Positions 41,889 to 51,745 of a stretch of DNA of 64,000 bases are shown here, one piece after another. Made by a program: the position numbers and the translations under genes. The notes beneath the pieces were generated by a model. The model was not told where the DNA came from. It saw nothing but the letters and a program-made list of their open reading frames with translations, and did no database searches. This DNA comes from Rhodobacterales bacterium (GTDB lineage: Bacteria; Pseudomonadota; Alphaproteobacteria; Rhodobacterales; Rhodobacteraceae). The number at the start of each line of letters is the position of its first letter. Positions within the stretch are counted from its first letter, which is position 1. The DNA is taken from contig JAACUH010000055.1 of the NCBI GenBank assembly GCA_009993005.1, forward strand, positions 1 to 64,000, in the 5' to 3' direction.

Positions 41889-42791
41889 ATGCAACAGCTG
41901 CACGAAAACTCCCCGCAGGCTGACGCGGTGCTGCGCATCATTGCGGCGGCGCCTGCACGGCGGCCGGTGCTGATCGCGGGGCCCACCGCCTCGGGCAAGT
42001 CGGCGCTCGCCCTGCGCATTGCCGAGACCTGCGGCGGGGTGATCGTGAATGCGGACGCGCTCCAGGTCTTTGACGGCTGGCGCATCCTGACGGCCCGGCC
42101 GGATGACGCCGACCTCGCCCGCGCGCCGCACCTGCTCTACGGTCATGTGCCCCATGACGGCGCATATTCCGTGGGCCATTGGCTGCGCGAGGTGGCGCCG
42201 CTGCTCGCAGGCGGGGCGCGGCCGATCATCGTGGGCGGCACCGGGCTCTATTTCTCCGCCCTGACCGAGGGGCTCGCGCCGATCCCCGCCACCCCGGCCA
42301 CGGTGCGCGCTCGGGCGGATACGATGGCGCTGGCGGCGCTGCTCGAGGCGCTTGACCCGGCGACGCGGGCGGGGCTTGACACCGCCAACCGGGCGCGGGT
42401 GCAGCGCGCCTGGGAGGTCGCGCAGGCGACCGGGCGGTCGCTGCGCGACTGGCAGGCCGACACGCCGCCGCCGCTCTTGCCGCTGGCAGATACGACCGCG
42501 ATTGCGCTGCGGGTGCAGGCGGGACAGCTCAACGCGCGGATCGAGGCGCGCTTTGACGCGATGATCGCCGCCGGCGCGCTGGACGAGGCGCGCGCGATGT
42601 GGCCCCGCTGGACCCCCGCGCATCTGTCGTCCAAGGCCATCGGCGCGGCCGAGCTGATCGCCCATCTGCGCGGCGAGATCACCCTCGCGCAGGCGCGCAA
42701 AGCCGCCATCATCGCCTCGCAGCAATATGCCAAACGGCAGCGGACCTGGCTGCGCTCGCGGATGGACGCCTGGCTGCATATGAACCTCTGA
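41889..42791 (+). CDS. miaA: tRNA dimethylallyltransferase MiaA
   Basis: Isopentenylates A37 of tRNAs reading UNN codons. The 300-residue product has the P-loop [15 protein letters not shown], the substrate segment [25 protein letters not shown], and the C-terminal [14 protein letters not shown]. The ATG at 41889 follows GAGG. The start lies 76 nt from the divergent pyrH start. Confidence 0.95.
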   Translation: MQQLHENSPQADAVLRIIAAAPARRPVLIAGPTASGKSALALRIAETCGGVIVNADALQVFDGWRILTARPDDADLARAPHLLYGHVPHDGAYSVGHWLREVAPLLAGGARPIIVGGTGLYFSALTEGLAPIPATPATVRARADTMALAALLEALDPATRAGLDTANRARVQRAWEVAQATGRSLRDWQADTPPPLLPLADTTAIALRVQAGQLNARIEARFDAMIAAGALDEARAMWPRWTPAHLSSKAIGAAELIAHLRGEITLAQARKAAIIASQQYAKRQRTWLRSRMDAWLHMNL

Positions 42792-42916
42792 GAACGGTCT
42801 GAACCCCGTTCATCCACAGGTTGTCCACAAGATTTCGCGATTTGCCACATTTTTGCCATTGTCGGGTCGGATGACCGGGTAGAAACTTTACAAAATCGAA
42901 CAAACGGCAGGGTGGG

Positions 42917-43741
42917 ATGACCGTGATCAATGACCAGCTCAAGAACCGGCTCGCCCTGTCGCCCATCGCCCAGAATGCCGCAGCCGGGCGGTGGCGGACC
43001 GAGGCGATGCGCAGCCATGCCAGCCCGCGCCTGATCTATATCAGCAAGGGTCAGGGGCGGCTGACCGTGGCGGGTCTGACCAGCGGCTATGGCCCCAACA
43101 ACCTGATCTTCATCCCCGCTAAAGTGATGTATGGCTATGAGGTCGGCCCGTCGGCCTATGGGCAGATGCTGGCCATTCCGGCGGCGATGGCGGCCGAATG
43201 GCCGGAAACGCCGGTGCATCTGCGCCTGCGCGACGTGGCCGCGCAAAAGGAGATCGCGGGCCTGTTCGACAACCTGGAACGCGAGGTGCTGTCGCAGAAA
43301 ACCGGCCATTCACGCGCGGCGCATTACCATGTCGGGCTCCTGTCGGTGTTCTTTCAACGCCAGATCGACACGCGCAGCGCCGACCCCGCCGATGCCCGCG
43401 CGCGCAGCGCCGCCGCACGGCTTGTGGCGGCCTATACCGACCTGGTCGAACGCGACTTTCGCAGCCATCAGGGTGTCGCGGCCTATGCCGCGGCCCTGGG
43501 CGTGACACCCACCCATCTGACGCGCTGCTGCAAGCTGACCTGCGGGCGTTCGGCGCTGGCACTGCTCAACGACCGCATCATCTACGAGGCGCGGCTGTTG
43601 CTCCAGGAGGGCCGCGTGCCCGTGCAACAGATCGCGCAGGACCTCGGCTTTGCCTCGCCGGCCTATTTCAGCCGCGCTTTTCGCGCCCGCGCCGGCCTCA
43701 CGCCGAGCGCATTCCGCCGCAAGGCCGTGCCCCTCGCCTAG
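42917..43741 (+). CDS. AraC-family transcriptional regulator
   Basis: A 274-residue protein. The N-terminal half (1-130) resembles a cupin-like sensor region (LIYISKGQGRLTV, NLIFIPAKVMYGYEV). The C-terminal pair of helix-turn-helix motifs spans about 185-270 (YAAALGVTPTHLTRCCKL, and IAQDLGFASPAYFSRAFRAR). It is not tightly linked to the transporter operon that follows (gap about 270 nt), but is a plausible local regulator. Confidence 0.87.
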   Translation: MTVINDQLKNRLALSPIAQNAAAGRWRTEAMRSHASPRLIYISKGQGRLTVAGLTSGYGPNNLIFIPAKVMYGYEVGPSAYGQMLAIPAAMAAEWPETPVHLRLRDVAAQKEIAGLFDNLEREVLSQKTGHSRAAHYHVGLLSVFFQRQIDTRSADPADARARSAAARLVAAYTDLVERDFRSHQGVAAYAAALGVTPTHLTRCCKLTCGRSALALLNDRIIYEARLLLQEGRVPVQQIAQDLGFASPAYFSRAFRARAGLTPSAFRRKAVPLA

Positions 43742-44008
43742 ACCGCAGGCCATCGCCGGCGTGGCGATAGACGGCTGCGTGGCGCGCCCGGTTTTCGCGC
43801 AGGGGCTGTCGCGGATGACACCTGGACGTCGCAAATGTGACAGTATATACCGAAACTGATCATTGACCTGCGGTCCGAAAGCGTGACGATGGGGAAAGGC
43901 CCGGGGGATCGTCATGACAACGCTACATATGGCGGGCAGGCATCTCGGGGGGCGCTGTGGCGCTCTGCGCCGAAAAAAGTCAATCGACGTGACACAGGGA
44001 GATTACGA
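43742..44008. other. Intergenic region before the ABC transporter operon
   Basis: About 265 nt with no gene. It contains a TATATA tract at about 43848-43853 and a short palindrome TGATCA (43858-43863), possible promoter elements for the operon. I cannot place a promoter with confidence. Confidence 0.4.
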
Positions 44009-45664
44009 ATGACGTTTCACAGCAATGTCGGCACGGGGCTGCACCCGGCCGCACTGATGTATGCGAAAGAGGAAAAGGCCGGCCTGATGAGCCGCCGCGA
44101 GTTTCTGACCCGTGCAACGGCGCTGGGCGTATCGGCCACGGCGGCTTATGGTCTGCTGGGCCTCAACGCGCCCGCGCAGGCCGCGGCCCATGCCACGATG
44201 GGCGGCACGCTGCGCATGGAGATGGAGACCAAGGCGCTCAAAGATCCGCGTCTGTCCGACTGGAGCCAGATCTCGAACTTTACCCGCGGCTGGATCGAAT
44301 ACCTGGTCGAATACAACGCCGACGGCAGCTTCCGCGGCATGTTGCTCGAAGGCTGGGAGGCCAATGAGGACGCGACCGAATACACGCTCAAGGTGCGTCC
44401 GGGCGTCAAATGGTCGAATGGCGACGATTTCACCGCCGCCGACGTGGCCTTCAACCTGACGCGCTGGTGCGACGGCACCGTCGAGGGCAATTCGATGGCC
44501 GCGCGGATGGGCGGTCTGATCGATTCCGCGACGAACATGGCGCGGGACGGCGCGATCACGGTCGTCGATCCGCTGACGGTCAGGCTGTCCCTGTCGAGCG
44601 CGGATATCTCGATGATCCCCGGCATGGCCGACTACCCGGCCGGCATCGTGCACCCGTCCTATGTCGATGGGTCCGACCCGTCGGTCAATCCGATCGGCAC
44701 CGGCCCCTACCTGCCCGAGACGGTCGAAATCGGCGTCAAGCTCACGCTGGTGCGCAATGCCGACCACGACTGGTGGGGCACGGCGGTCTATGGCGGCCCC
44801 TACCTCGACCGGATCGAATATATCGACTACGGATCGGACCCGTCTGCCGCCGTGGCGGCTGCGGAGTCGGGCGAGATCGACATCACCTACCAGTCGGTCG
44901 GGGATTTCATCGACATCTACGACAGCTTTGGCTGGGCCAAGTCCGAGGCCGTCACCGCGGCGACGCTTGCCGTGCGGTTCAACCAGGACAGCCCGCCCTA
45001 TGACAATCGCGACGTGCGTCGGGCGCTTCAGATGGCCGTGGACAACGCCGTCGTGCTCGAACTCGGCTATAACGGGCTGGGCACCGTGGCGGAAAACCAC
45101 CACGTCTGCCCGATCCATCCCGAATATGCAGAGCTGCCGCCGATCATGGTCGATCCGGCCGCAGCCAAGGCGGCGATCGAGGCCGCGGGCCATGCGGATA
45201 CCGAATTCGAGCTGATCTCGCTCGATGATGCCTGGCAGGGCGACACCTGTGACGCCATCGCCGCGCAGATCCGCGATGCGGGCATCAACATCAAGCGCAC
45301 GGTGCTGCCCGGCTCGACCTTCTGGAATGACTGGCTCAAATATCCCTTCTCGGCCACCGAATGGAACATGCGCCCGCTCGGGGTGCAGATCCTGGCGCTG
45401 GCCTACATGTCCGGCGTGGCCTGGAACGAATCCGCCTTTGCGAACGCCGAGTTCGACGCGCTGCTGACCCGCGCCATGTCGATTTCGGACGCCGACGAGC
45501 GCCGCGTCGTGATGGCCGAGATCGAGAAGATCATGCAGGACGAAGGTGTGCTGATCCAGTCCTACTGGCGGTCGATCTATCGCCACATGCGCCCCGAAGT
45601 GCGCGATGCCGACATGCATCCGACCTTTGAGCACCACCATTACAAATGGTGGATCGAGGCCTGA
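44009..45664 (+). CDS. ABC transporter substrate-binding protein (peptide/opine family), Tat-exported
   Basis: A 551-residue periplasmic receptor of the family that serves peptide, nickel and opine importers. The twin-arginine motif is SRREFL at residues 28-33, unusually far from the N-terminus; the internal ATG before SRREF could be the actual start. The lobe I text [14 protein letters not shown] and [20 protein letters not shown], and [16 protein letters not shown], are typical of family 5 binding proteins. The AGGGAG site favours 44009. Ligand unknown. Confidence 0.9.
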   Translation: MTFHSNVGTGLHPAALMYAKEEKAGLMSRREFLTRATALGVSATAAYGLLGLNAPAQAAAHATMGGTLRMEMETKALKDPRLSDWSQISNFTRGWIEYLVEYNADGSFRGMLLEGWEANEDATEYTLKVRPGVKWSNGDDFTAADVAFNLTRWCDGTVEGNSMAARMGGLIDSATNMARDGAITVVDPLTVRLSLSSADISMIPGMADYPAGIVHPSYVDGSDPSVNPIGTGPYLPETVEIGVKLTLVRNADHDWWGTAVYGGPYLDRIEYIDYGSDPSAAVAAAESGEIDITYQSVGDFIDIYDSFGWAKSEAVTAATLAVRFNQDSPPYDNRDVRRALQMAVDNAVVLELGYNGLGTVAENHHVCPIHPEYAELPPIMVDPAAAKAAIEAAGHADTEFELISLDDAWQGDTCDAIAAQIRDAGINIKRTVLPGSTFWNDWLKYPFSATEWNMRPLGVQILALAYMSGVAWNESAFANAEFDALLTRAMSISDADERRVVMAEIEKIMQDEGVLIQSYWRSIYRHMRPEVRDADMHPTFEHHHYKWWIEA

Positions 45665-45685
45665 TCCTGGCCTATCCGACCAAGG

Positions 45686-45710
45686 ATGCGCGGGGGAGAT
45701 CCCCGCGCAT
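45686..45710 (+). promoter_or_regulatory. Intergenic hairpin between binding protein and permease genes
   Basis: A perfect 10-bp stem ATGCGCGGGG/CCCCGCGCAT with a 5-nt loop directly after the binding-protein gene. Such hairpins often protect the binding-protein mRNA from 3' decay and raise its yield relative to the permeases. No T-run, so not a full terminator. Confidence 0.65.
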
Positions 45711-45800
45711 GACTGCCGCCGGAATGGATGCGCGGACCGGTCCTGTGCAGCATGACCGCCGTGCGCAGCATCGCTTTTCGCGCAAGAAGGACCCCCGCAA

Positions 45801-46850
45801 ATGATGTCCTTTCTGATCCGCCGCCTTGCCACGATGGTTCTGACGGCCTTCTGCCTGACGGTCGTGGTCTTTGCGCTGACCAACCTCGCGCCAAATCTCG
45901 AAAAGATCGCCAAGTCGCAGGCCGGCGCGCGAATCTCGGATGCCGAGGTTACGGGCTGGCTGGAGAAGAACGGCTATGCCCGGCCGACACTGGTGCGCTA
46001 TGGCGAATGGCTGGGCGTGCTGCCCGGCTGGACCCGGACGGACGAGGCGACGGGCCGCGAAACCGGGCGCTGCATCCTGCAAGGCATGGAGCCCGCCGAT
46101 GCGCCCTCTTTCTGCGGCGTGCTGCAGGGCGAATGGGGCCAATCGACGGTGTTCAAACGCCCGGTGATCGAGGTGGTCGGGCGCGGCCTCGCGCTCACCG
46201 GCAAGCTGATGTTCTGGGTCATGGTGGTGATGGTGCCCGGCGCGCTCATCACCGGCGTTCTGGCCGGCATGCGCGAAGGGTCCAAGCTCGACCGCACGCT
46301 GTCCACCGCATCGATCGTCACGACCGCCACGCCGGAATATGTCTCGGGCGTCGTGTTTATCGCCGTTTTCGCGTCGAGCGCGGTGGGCCTGCGCTGGTTC
46401 AACGGGTCGGCCACCTCTGCGATGGACCAGGCGACATTCGCCAACTTCACCCTGCCGGTGATGACCATCGCGCTTTACGGCATGGGCTATATCGCGCGGA
46501 TGACGCGGGCGAGCATGACCGAGGTGATGACCGCGCAATATATCCGCACCGCGCGGCTCAAGGGCGTGTCATTCCCCAACATCGTGATGAAACATGCGCT
46601 GCGCAACGCGCTGATTGCGCCGTTTACCGTCATCATGTTGCAGTTTCCCTGGCTGCTGAACGGCGTCGTGATCGTGGAGACGCTGTTCAACTACAAGGGC
46701 TTCGGCTGGACCCTGGTCGAGGCGGCGGGCAACAATGACATCGAACTGCTGCTTGCGGTGTCGGTCGTGTCGGTCTTTGTGGTGCTTGTCACGCAGCTCA
46801 TTTCCGACATCGGCTATGTCTATCTGAACCCCCGCATCCGCATTTCCTGA
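45801..46850 (+). CDS. ABC transporter permease (DppB/OppB-like)
   Basis: A 349-residue inner-membrane permease. It has an N-terminal span (about 5-30), a long extracytoplasmic stretch (about 40-125), and a five-to-six-span core with the EAA-type loop TARLKGVSFPNIVMKHALRN near 255. IVETLFNYKGFGWTLVEAAG is typical of the OppB group. It ends 13 nt before the second permease. Confidence 0.92.
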   Translation: MMSFLIRRLATMVLTAFCLTVVVFALTNLAPNLEKIAKSQAGARISDAEVTGWLEKNGYARPTLVRYGEWLGVLPGWTRTDEATGRETGRCILQGMEPADAPSFCGVLQGEWGQSTVFKRPVIEVVGRGLALTGKLMFWVMVVMVPGALITGVLAGMREGSKLDRTLSTASIVTTATPEYVSGVVFIAVFASSAVGLRWFNGSATSAMDQATFANFTLPVMTIALYGMGYIARMTRASMTEVMTAQYIRTARLKGVSFPNIVMKHALRNALIAPFTVIMLQFPWLLNGVVIVETLFNYKGFGWTLVEAAGNNDIELLLAVSVVSVFVVLVTQLISDIGYVYLNPRIRIS

Positions 46851-46863
46851 GGAGGAGGCCCGC

Positions 46864-48318
46864 ATGGAACAACTCACCTGGACGGGGTCGCTCGGCGCAG
46901 TGCTCGACCCGTTGCTGGGGGTGGCGGCTGTGGCCGTGGGCGTCGCCGCGCTGGCCACGATCGTGCTGTCCTTCGTTGACGCGCCGGTTTCGGTGCAGGC
47001 CAATGCCGATGGCACCGTGACCGCAAGGACAGGCGCAACCGGCCTCGCTGCAAGCGCGCTGCGGCTGGCGGTGCTGGGGCTGCTGCTGGTCCTGCTGGGC
47101 TATGTGATCGGCGGCATCCTGATGCCATACGGCGATGCGGGCATCATCGGTGCGATGGCCAGGCGGCTGACGCCGGTCTGGGGCGCGCTGGCGGTGACAT
47201 TTGCCCTGTCCATCGCGTTCAAGAGATACCTCGGCCTCTATGGCAAGCTCTTTGACAGCACCGTCGGCATGGTCGGTTTCGCGCTGGTGATGTTCTGGGT
47301 CTATACCGGCATCTTTGGCGGGCCGCTGGGCCTGATTGCCACCCATGACCCGCTCTCCGCGCTCTCCGGGCTCAAGAACAAGCTGCCGGGCGTGCCGGTG
47401 CCCGGGGCGCCGGACAATGGCCTTTTTCCGCATTACCTGCTGGGCGGCGACAACCTGGCGCGTGACGTGTTCAGCCGGATGATCCACGGCTCCTGGATCG
47501 TGATCCAGATCGCGCCCCTGGCCACGCTCTTTGCCTTCATGGTGGGGATCACGCTGGGGCTGCCTGCGGGGTATTACGGCGGCCGCGTCGATACGATCCT
47601 GTCGTTTCTCGCCAATCTCGTGCTCGCCTTTCCGGTGATCTTGCTGTTTTACCTGCTGGTCACACCCGAGATCGTGCAGACCGGCATCCCGAGCTTCATG
47701 GCGACGGTGCTGTTTGTCTTTCCGCTGGTGTTCGCCTTTGTGCTCATCAATTCGCGCTTTCGCACCCAGCCGGCCAAGCGCACGGCGATGGTCGCGGGGG
47801 TGCTGGTGGTGCTGGCCTGGCTCTATCTCGCGCTGATCTCGCAGGCCGGCACCGTCATCAACATCCTGCCGGCAGCGATCGACCCGATCACGCTGCCCTC
47901 GGGCATCCTTGTGGTGTTCGTCTCGGTCGTGTTCGTCAATTCGCCGACGTCCTTTCGCATCGTGCGCGGCCTCGCGCTCGAGCTGCGCACCCGCGACTAT
48001 GTTGCCGCCGCCCAGACACGGGGCGAGACCGCCTGGTATGTCATGCTGTGGGAGATCCTGCCGAACGCGCGCGGCCCGCTGATCGTCGATTTCTGCCTGC
48101 GCATCGGCTACACCACGATCCTCTTGGGCACGCTGGGCTTTTTCGGCCTTGGCCTGCCGCCCGAAAGCCCCGACTGGGGCTCTACCATCAACGCGGGGCG
48201 GTCGCTTCTGTCGATCTATCCGCACCCTGCCCTGCCGCCCGCCATCGCACTGCTGAGCCTCGTTCTGGGGCTCAACCTGCTTGCCGACGGGTTGCGCGAG
48301 GAAAGCCTGAAGGACTGA
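46864..48318 (+). CDS. ABC transporter permease (DppC/OppC-like) with extended N-terminus
   Basis: A 484-residue permease, much longer than the usual about 300. The core (about 180-480) has the OppC-type text GGDNLARDVFSRMIHGSW and the EAA loop YVAAAQTRGETAWYVMLWEILPN (two parts: AAAQTRGETAWYVML, WEILPN). The first 170 residues add three or four hydrophobic segments, the first about 17-40, the next about 58-85. A GGAGGAGG site precedes the ATG. Confidence 0.9.
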   Translation: MEQLTWTGSLGAVLDPLLGVAAVAVGVAALATIVLSFVDAPVSVQANADGTVTARTGATGLAASALRLAVLGLLLVLLGYVIGGILMPYGDAGIIGAMARRLTPVWGALAVTFALSIAFKRYLGLYGKLFDSTVGMVGFALVMFWVYTGIFGGPLGLIATHDPLSALSGLKNKLPGVPVPGAPDNGLFPHYLLGGDNLARDVFSRMIHGSWIVIQIAPLATLFAFMVGITLGLPAGYYGGRVDTILSFLANLVLAFPVILLFYLLVTPEIVQTGIPSFMATVLFVFPLVFAFVLINSRFRTQPAKRTAMVAGVLVVLAWLYLALISQAGTVINILPAAIDPITLPSGILVVFVSVVFVNSPTSFRIVRGLALELRTRDYVAAAQTRGETAWYVMLWEILPNARGPLIVDFCLRIGYTTILLGTLGFFGLGLPPESPDWGSTINAGRSLLSIYPHPALPPAIALLSLVLGLNLLADGLREESLKD

Positions 48319-48322
48319 CGCC

Positions 48323-50407
48323 ATGCCGAAATGGGACCATGACGGGCCGATCCTGGAGATCGACAAGCTGTCGATCAGCTTTTTCACCCGCACGCGCGAG
48401 ATCCCGGCGGTGATGGAGTTCTCGGCCAAGGTGATGCCGGGCGAGGCGCTGGGTCTGGTCGGCGAATCGGGCTGCGGCAAGAGCACGGTCGCGCTGGGCG
48501 TGATGCAGGACCTCGGCGTGAACGGGCGCATCGTCGGCGGGTCGATCATGTTCAAGGGGCGCGATCTGGGCGCCATGACCCCGGCCGAATTGCGCAAGGT
48601 CCGCGGCTCGGAAATCGCGATGATCTATCAGGAACCCATGGCCTCGCTCAACCCCGCGATGCGGATCGCCCGGCAGCTGATGGAAGTGCCGATGATCCAC
48701 GAGGGCATCGGCGAGAAAGAGGCCTATGCCCGCGCGCTCGAGGTTGTGCGCGACGTGAAACTGCCCGACCCGGAGCGTATCCTGCGCAGCTATCCGCACC
48801 AGCTTTCGGGCGGGCAGCAGCAGCGCATCGTCATCGCCATGGCACTGATGAGCAAGCCGTCGCTGCTGATCCTCGACGAACCCACGACCGCGCTCGACGT
48901 GACGGTCGAGGCGGCGGTGGTGCAACTGGTCAAGGATCTGGGCGTCAAATACGGCACCTCGATGCTGTTCATCAGCCACAACCTCGGCCTTGTGCTGGAA
49001 ACCTGCGACCGCATCTGCGTGATGTATTCGGGCGAGGCGGTCGAGCGTGGCAGCATCGCGGATGTCTTCGACAAGATGCGCCACCCCTACACGCAGGCGC
49101 TGTTCCGCTCGATCCCGCTGCCCGGTGCCGACAAGAACGCGCGCCCGCTGATCGCCATTCCCGGCAACTTTCCACTGCCACACGAACGCCCGCAGGGCTG
49201 TAACTTTGGCCCGCGCTGCGACTATTTCAAGGCCGGGCAGTGCGATCAGGGCTATGTCAGGATGGCGATGGTTGACGACGACGACAACCATGAAAGCCGC
49301 TGTCTGCGTCTGGTCGAGATCGACTGGACCGCCCAGCCGCATCTGGCCGAACAGAAGCCCCGCAACCCGATCGGCGATGTCGTGCTGCGCATGGATGACC
49401 TGCGCAAGTATTACGAGGTCAACGCCAGCGCCCTGTTCGGCAGCGGCACGCGCAAGGTCGTGAAGGCCAACGAATCCCTGACCTTTGACGCCCGCGAAAG
49501 CGAGACGCTGGCCATCGTCGGCGAGAGCGGCTGCGGCAAATCCACCTTTGCCAAGGTGCTGATGGGCCTCGAGACCGCGACCAGCGGGACGATCATGCTG
49601 GGCAACCAGTCGATCGGCGACATCGCGATCGAAAAGCGCAGCACGGACACGGTCGCGAATGTGCAGATGGTGTTCCAGAACCCGTTCGATACGCTCAACC
49701 CGTCGATGACCGTGGGCCGCCAGATCATCCGTGCGCTCGAGGTGTTCCAGATCGGGGATGGCGATGCGGACCGGCGCGAACGGATGCTGCGGCTGCTCGA
49801 CCTCGTGAAGCTGCCGCGCGCCTTTGCCGAACGCAAGCCGCGGCAACTCTCGGGCGGGCAAAAGCAGCGCGTCGGCATCGCCCGCGCCTTTGCCGGCGGG
49901 GCAAAGCTGGTGGTGGCGGATGAGCCCGTCTCGGCGCTCGACGTGTCGGTGCAGGCGGCGGTGACGGACCTGCTGATGGAGATCCAGCGCGAGAACAAGA
50001 CGACGCTCCTGTTCATCAGCCATGACCTGTCGATCGTGCGCTATCTGAGCGACCGGGTAATGGTGATGTATCTGGGCCATGTGGTCGAGCTCGGCTCCAC
50101 CGATCAGGTGTTCTCGCCGCCCTACCACCCTTATACCGAGGCGCTTCTGTCGGCGGTGCCCATCGCCGACACCCGGGTGCAGAAGAAACATATCGTGCTC
50201 GAGGGCGATGTCCCCTCGGCGATGAACCCGCCGCCGGGCTGCCCGTTCCAGACGCGCTGCCGCTGGAAAGCGCAGGTGCCGGGGAACCGCTGCGAGACGC
50301 AGATGCCCGAGGTCCGGCTTGTCGCCGAGGGGCACCAGATCAAGTGCCACCTGAGCGACGATCAGTTGCGGCAGATGGAGCCCGTCATCACGATCGCTGC
50401 CGAGTAG
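48323..50407 (+). CDS. Fused double ABC ATPase (DppD-DppF-like)
   Basis: A 694-residue protein with two complete ATPase domains that together drive the importer. First domain: Walker A GESGCGKSTVALGV near 52, signature LSGGQQQRIVIAMAL near 162, Walker B LLILDEPTTALDV. Second: GESGCGKSTFAKVL near 397, LSGGQKQRVGIARAF near 510, Walker B VVADEPVSALDV. Each is followed by the cysteine-rich oligopeptide tail (GCNFGPRCDYFKAGQC and GCPFQTRCRW). It is the last gene of the operon. Confidence 0.95.
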   Translation: MPKWDHDGPILEIDKLSISFFTRTREIPAVMEFSAKVMPGEALGLVGESGCGKSTVALGVMQDLGVNGRIVGGSIMFKGRDLGAMTPAELRKVRGSEIAMIYQEPMASLNPAMRIARQLMEVPMIHEGIGEKEAYARALEVVRDVKLPDPERILRSYPHQLSGGQQQRIVIAMALMSKPSLLILDEPTTALDVTVEAAVVQLVKDLGVKYGTSMLFISHNLGLVLETCDRICVMYSGEAVERGSIADVFDKMRHPYTQALFRSIPLPGADKNARPLIAIPGNFPLPHERPQGCNFGPRCDYFKAGQCDQGYVRMAMVDDDDNHESRCLRLVEIDWTAQPHLAEQKPRNPIGDVVLRMDDLRKYYEVNASALFGSGTRKVVKANESLTFDARESETLAIVGESGCGKSTFAKVLMGLETATSGTIMLGNQSIGDIAIEKRSTDTVANVQMVFQNPFDTLNPSMTVGRQIIRALEVFQIGDGDADRRERMLRLLDLVKLPRAFAERKPRQLSGGQKQRVGIARAFAGGAKLVVADEPVSALDVSVQAAVTDLLMEIQRENKTTLLFISHDLSIVRYLSDRVMVMYLGHVVELGSTDQVFSPPYHPYTEALLSAVPIADTRVQKKHIVLEGDVPSAMNPPPGCPFQTRCRWKAQVPGNRCETQMPEVRLVAEGHQIKCHLSDDQLRQMEPVITIAAE

Positions 50408-50414
50408 GACGGGC

Positions 50415-51002
50415 CTATTCGCCCCAGATCACGCGGACGTAGTTCTGCGTCTCGGCATAGGGCGGCACGCCACCGTGCTGCTGCACGGCCGCGGGACCGG
50501 CATTATAGGCGGCAAGCGCCAGCCGCCAGGTGCCGAAGGTGTTGTATTGCTGGCGCAGATAGCGCGCCCCGCCTTCGAGGTTCTGCACCGGATCGGCGGG
50601 ATCGACGCGCAAGACCTGCGCGGTGCCGGGCATCAGCTGCGCCAGCCCTATCGCGCCCTTGGGCGACACCGCGCCGGTGTTCCAGCCGCTTTCCTGTTGC
50701 ACGAGGCGCAGGAACAGATCCTCGGGCACGCCATGGCGGCGCGCCGCGTCGCGCGCGATGGCGAGGTAGGGCCCGTTGTAGCGCCCGCGAAAGGCCGGGC
50801 CTGCATCCATCGCAACGGGCACTTCGGCACGGGGCGGCTGCAGGCGGATGCTGTCATTGTATTGCTGCGCGGCGCGGCCATCGAGCACGGACAACTGCGA
50901 CTGGAAGAGCGCGGAGCGCGACATGGTGGACACGGTATCCGCCGCAGAGGTGCCGCCCGCAAAAGTCAGCACGCCCACAAGTCCCGCTGATAGCCTGCGC
51001 AT
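50415..51002 (-). CDS. Lytic murein transglycosylase (SLT family)
   Basis: A 195-residue exported enzyme that cleaves peptidoglycan to anhydro-muropeptides. A signal peptide (about 1-20, FAGGTSA) precedes a linker, then the SLT fold: [18 protein letters not shown] with the catalytic glutamate near 109, [11 protein letters not shown] and [13 protein letters not shown]. It ends 8 nt from the convergent ABC ATPase gene. Confidence 0.92.
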   Translation of the reverse strand: MRRLSAGLVGVLTFAGGTSAADTVSTMSRSALFQSQLSVLDGRAAQQYNDSIRLQPPRAEVPVAMDAGPAFRGRYNGPYLAIARDAARRHGVPEDLFLRLVQQESGWNTGAVSPKGAIGLAQLMPGTAQVLRVDPADPVQNLEGGARYLRQQYNTFGTWRLALAAYNAGPAAVQQHGGVPPYAETQNYVRVIWGE

Positions 51003-51146
51003 ATACGATGCCTCACCACCTTCACCGCCGCAAAGGCTAGCCTATTTTTTGCCTTTTGCCACCCCCCGGTGGGAAAGGGCCTGTTAAGCAACCTGTCGGA
51101 TACGTAGGGTCGCGTCACACGGGACAAGATTCGAGAAGGGGAGAAC

Positions 51147-51641
51147 ATGGCCGGATCCGTCAACAAGGTAATCATCGTCGGCAATCTGGGCCGCGACCCC
51201 GAAGTGCGCACCTTTCAGAACGGCGGCAAGGTGGTGAACCTGCGGATCGCCACCTCCGAAACCTGGAAAGACCGCAGCAGCGGCGAGCGCAAGGAAAGGA
51301 CGGAATGGCATTCGGTCGCCATCTTTTCCGAACCGCTGGGCAATATCGCGGAAAAATACCTCAAGAAGGGGTCCAAGGTCTATATCGAGGGCCAGCTTGA
51401 GACCCGCAAATGGCAGGATCAGTCGGGCCAGGACCGCTATTCGACCGAGGTCGTCCTGCGCCCCTATCGCGGCGAACTGACCCTGCTCGACGGGCGCGAT
51501 GGTGGCGGGAGTGACGGCGGTGGCGGTGGCGGCGACCGCTACATGGCGGATCAGTCGCGCGGCGGCTATGATGGCGGCTATGGCAGCGGGCCGTCGGGCG
51601 GCGGCGGTGGCCGCGACATGGATGACGAAATCCCGTTCTGA
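51147..51641 (+). CDS. ssb: Single-stranded DNA-binding protein
   Basis: A 164-residue OB-fold protein: [33 protein letters not shown] and [16 protein letters not shown] glycine-rich linker (about 115-155) leads to the acidic tip DMDDEIPF that recruits partner proteins. No LexA box was found in the 144 nt upstream. Confidence 0.97.
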   Translation: MAGSVNKVIIVGNLGRDPEVRTFQNGGKVVNLRIATSETWKDRSSGERKERTEWHSVAIFSEPLGNIAEKYLKKGSKVYIEGQLETRKWQDQSGQDRYSTEVVLRPYRGELTLLDGRDGGGSDGGGGGGDRYMADQSRGGYDGGYGSGPSGGGGGRDMDDEIPF

Positions 51642-51686
51642 GGTCGCCCAGACGGTGCATCCGCAGCGCCTGTGGCGGGTGCGGAT

Positions 51687-51720
51687 GCCTCCGGCGGGGA
51701 TATTTGTGGCCAAAAGATGG
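51687..51720 (+). repeat. Convergent-gap repeat, copy B
   Basis: The clearest copy: GCCTCCGGCGGGG, then ATATTTGTGGCC and AAAAGATGG. It lies between the convergent ssb and aroB genes. Confidence 0.7.
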
Positions 51721-51745
51721 GGGGGCGAGCGCGCCCGTCCGTCAC

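Noticed and set aside
46798-50350. Long minus-strand frames over the ABC transporter genes
   Set aside because: Shadows of the permease and ATPase genes; no ribosome sites or recognisable domains.
51003-51146. LexA control of ssb
   Set aside because: One GAAC is present just before the start, but no second half at spacing 7.
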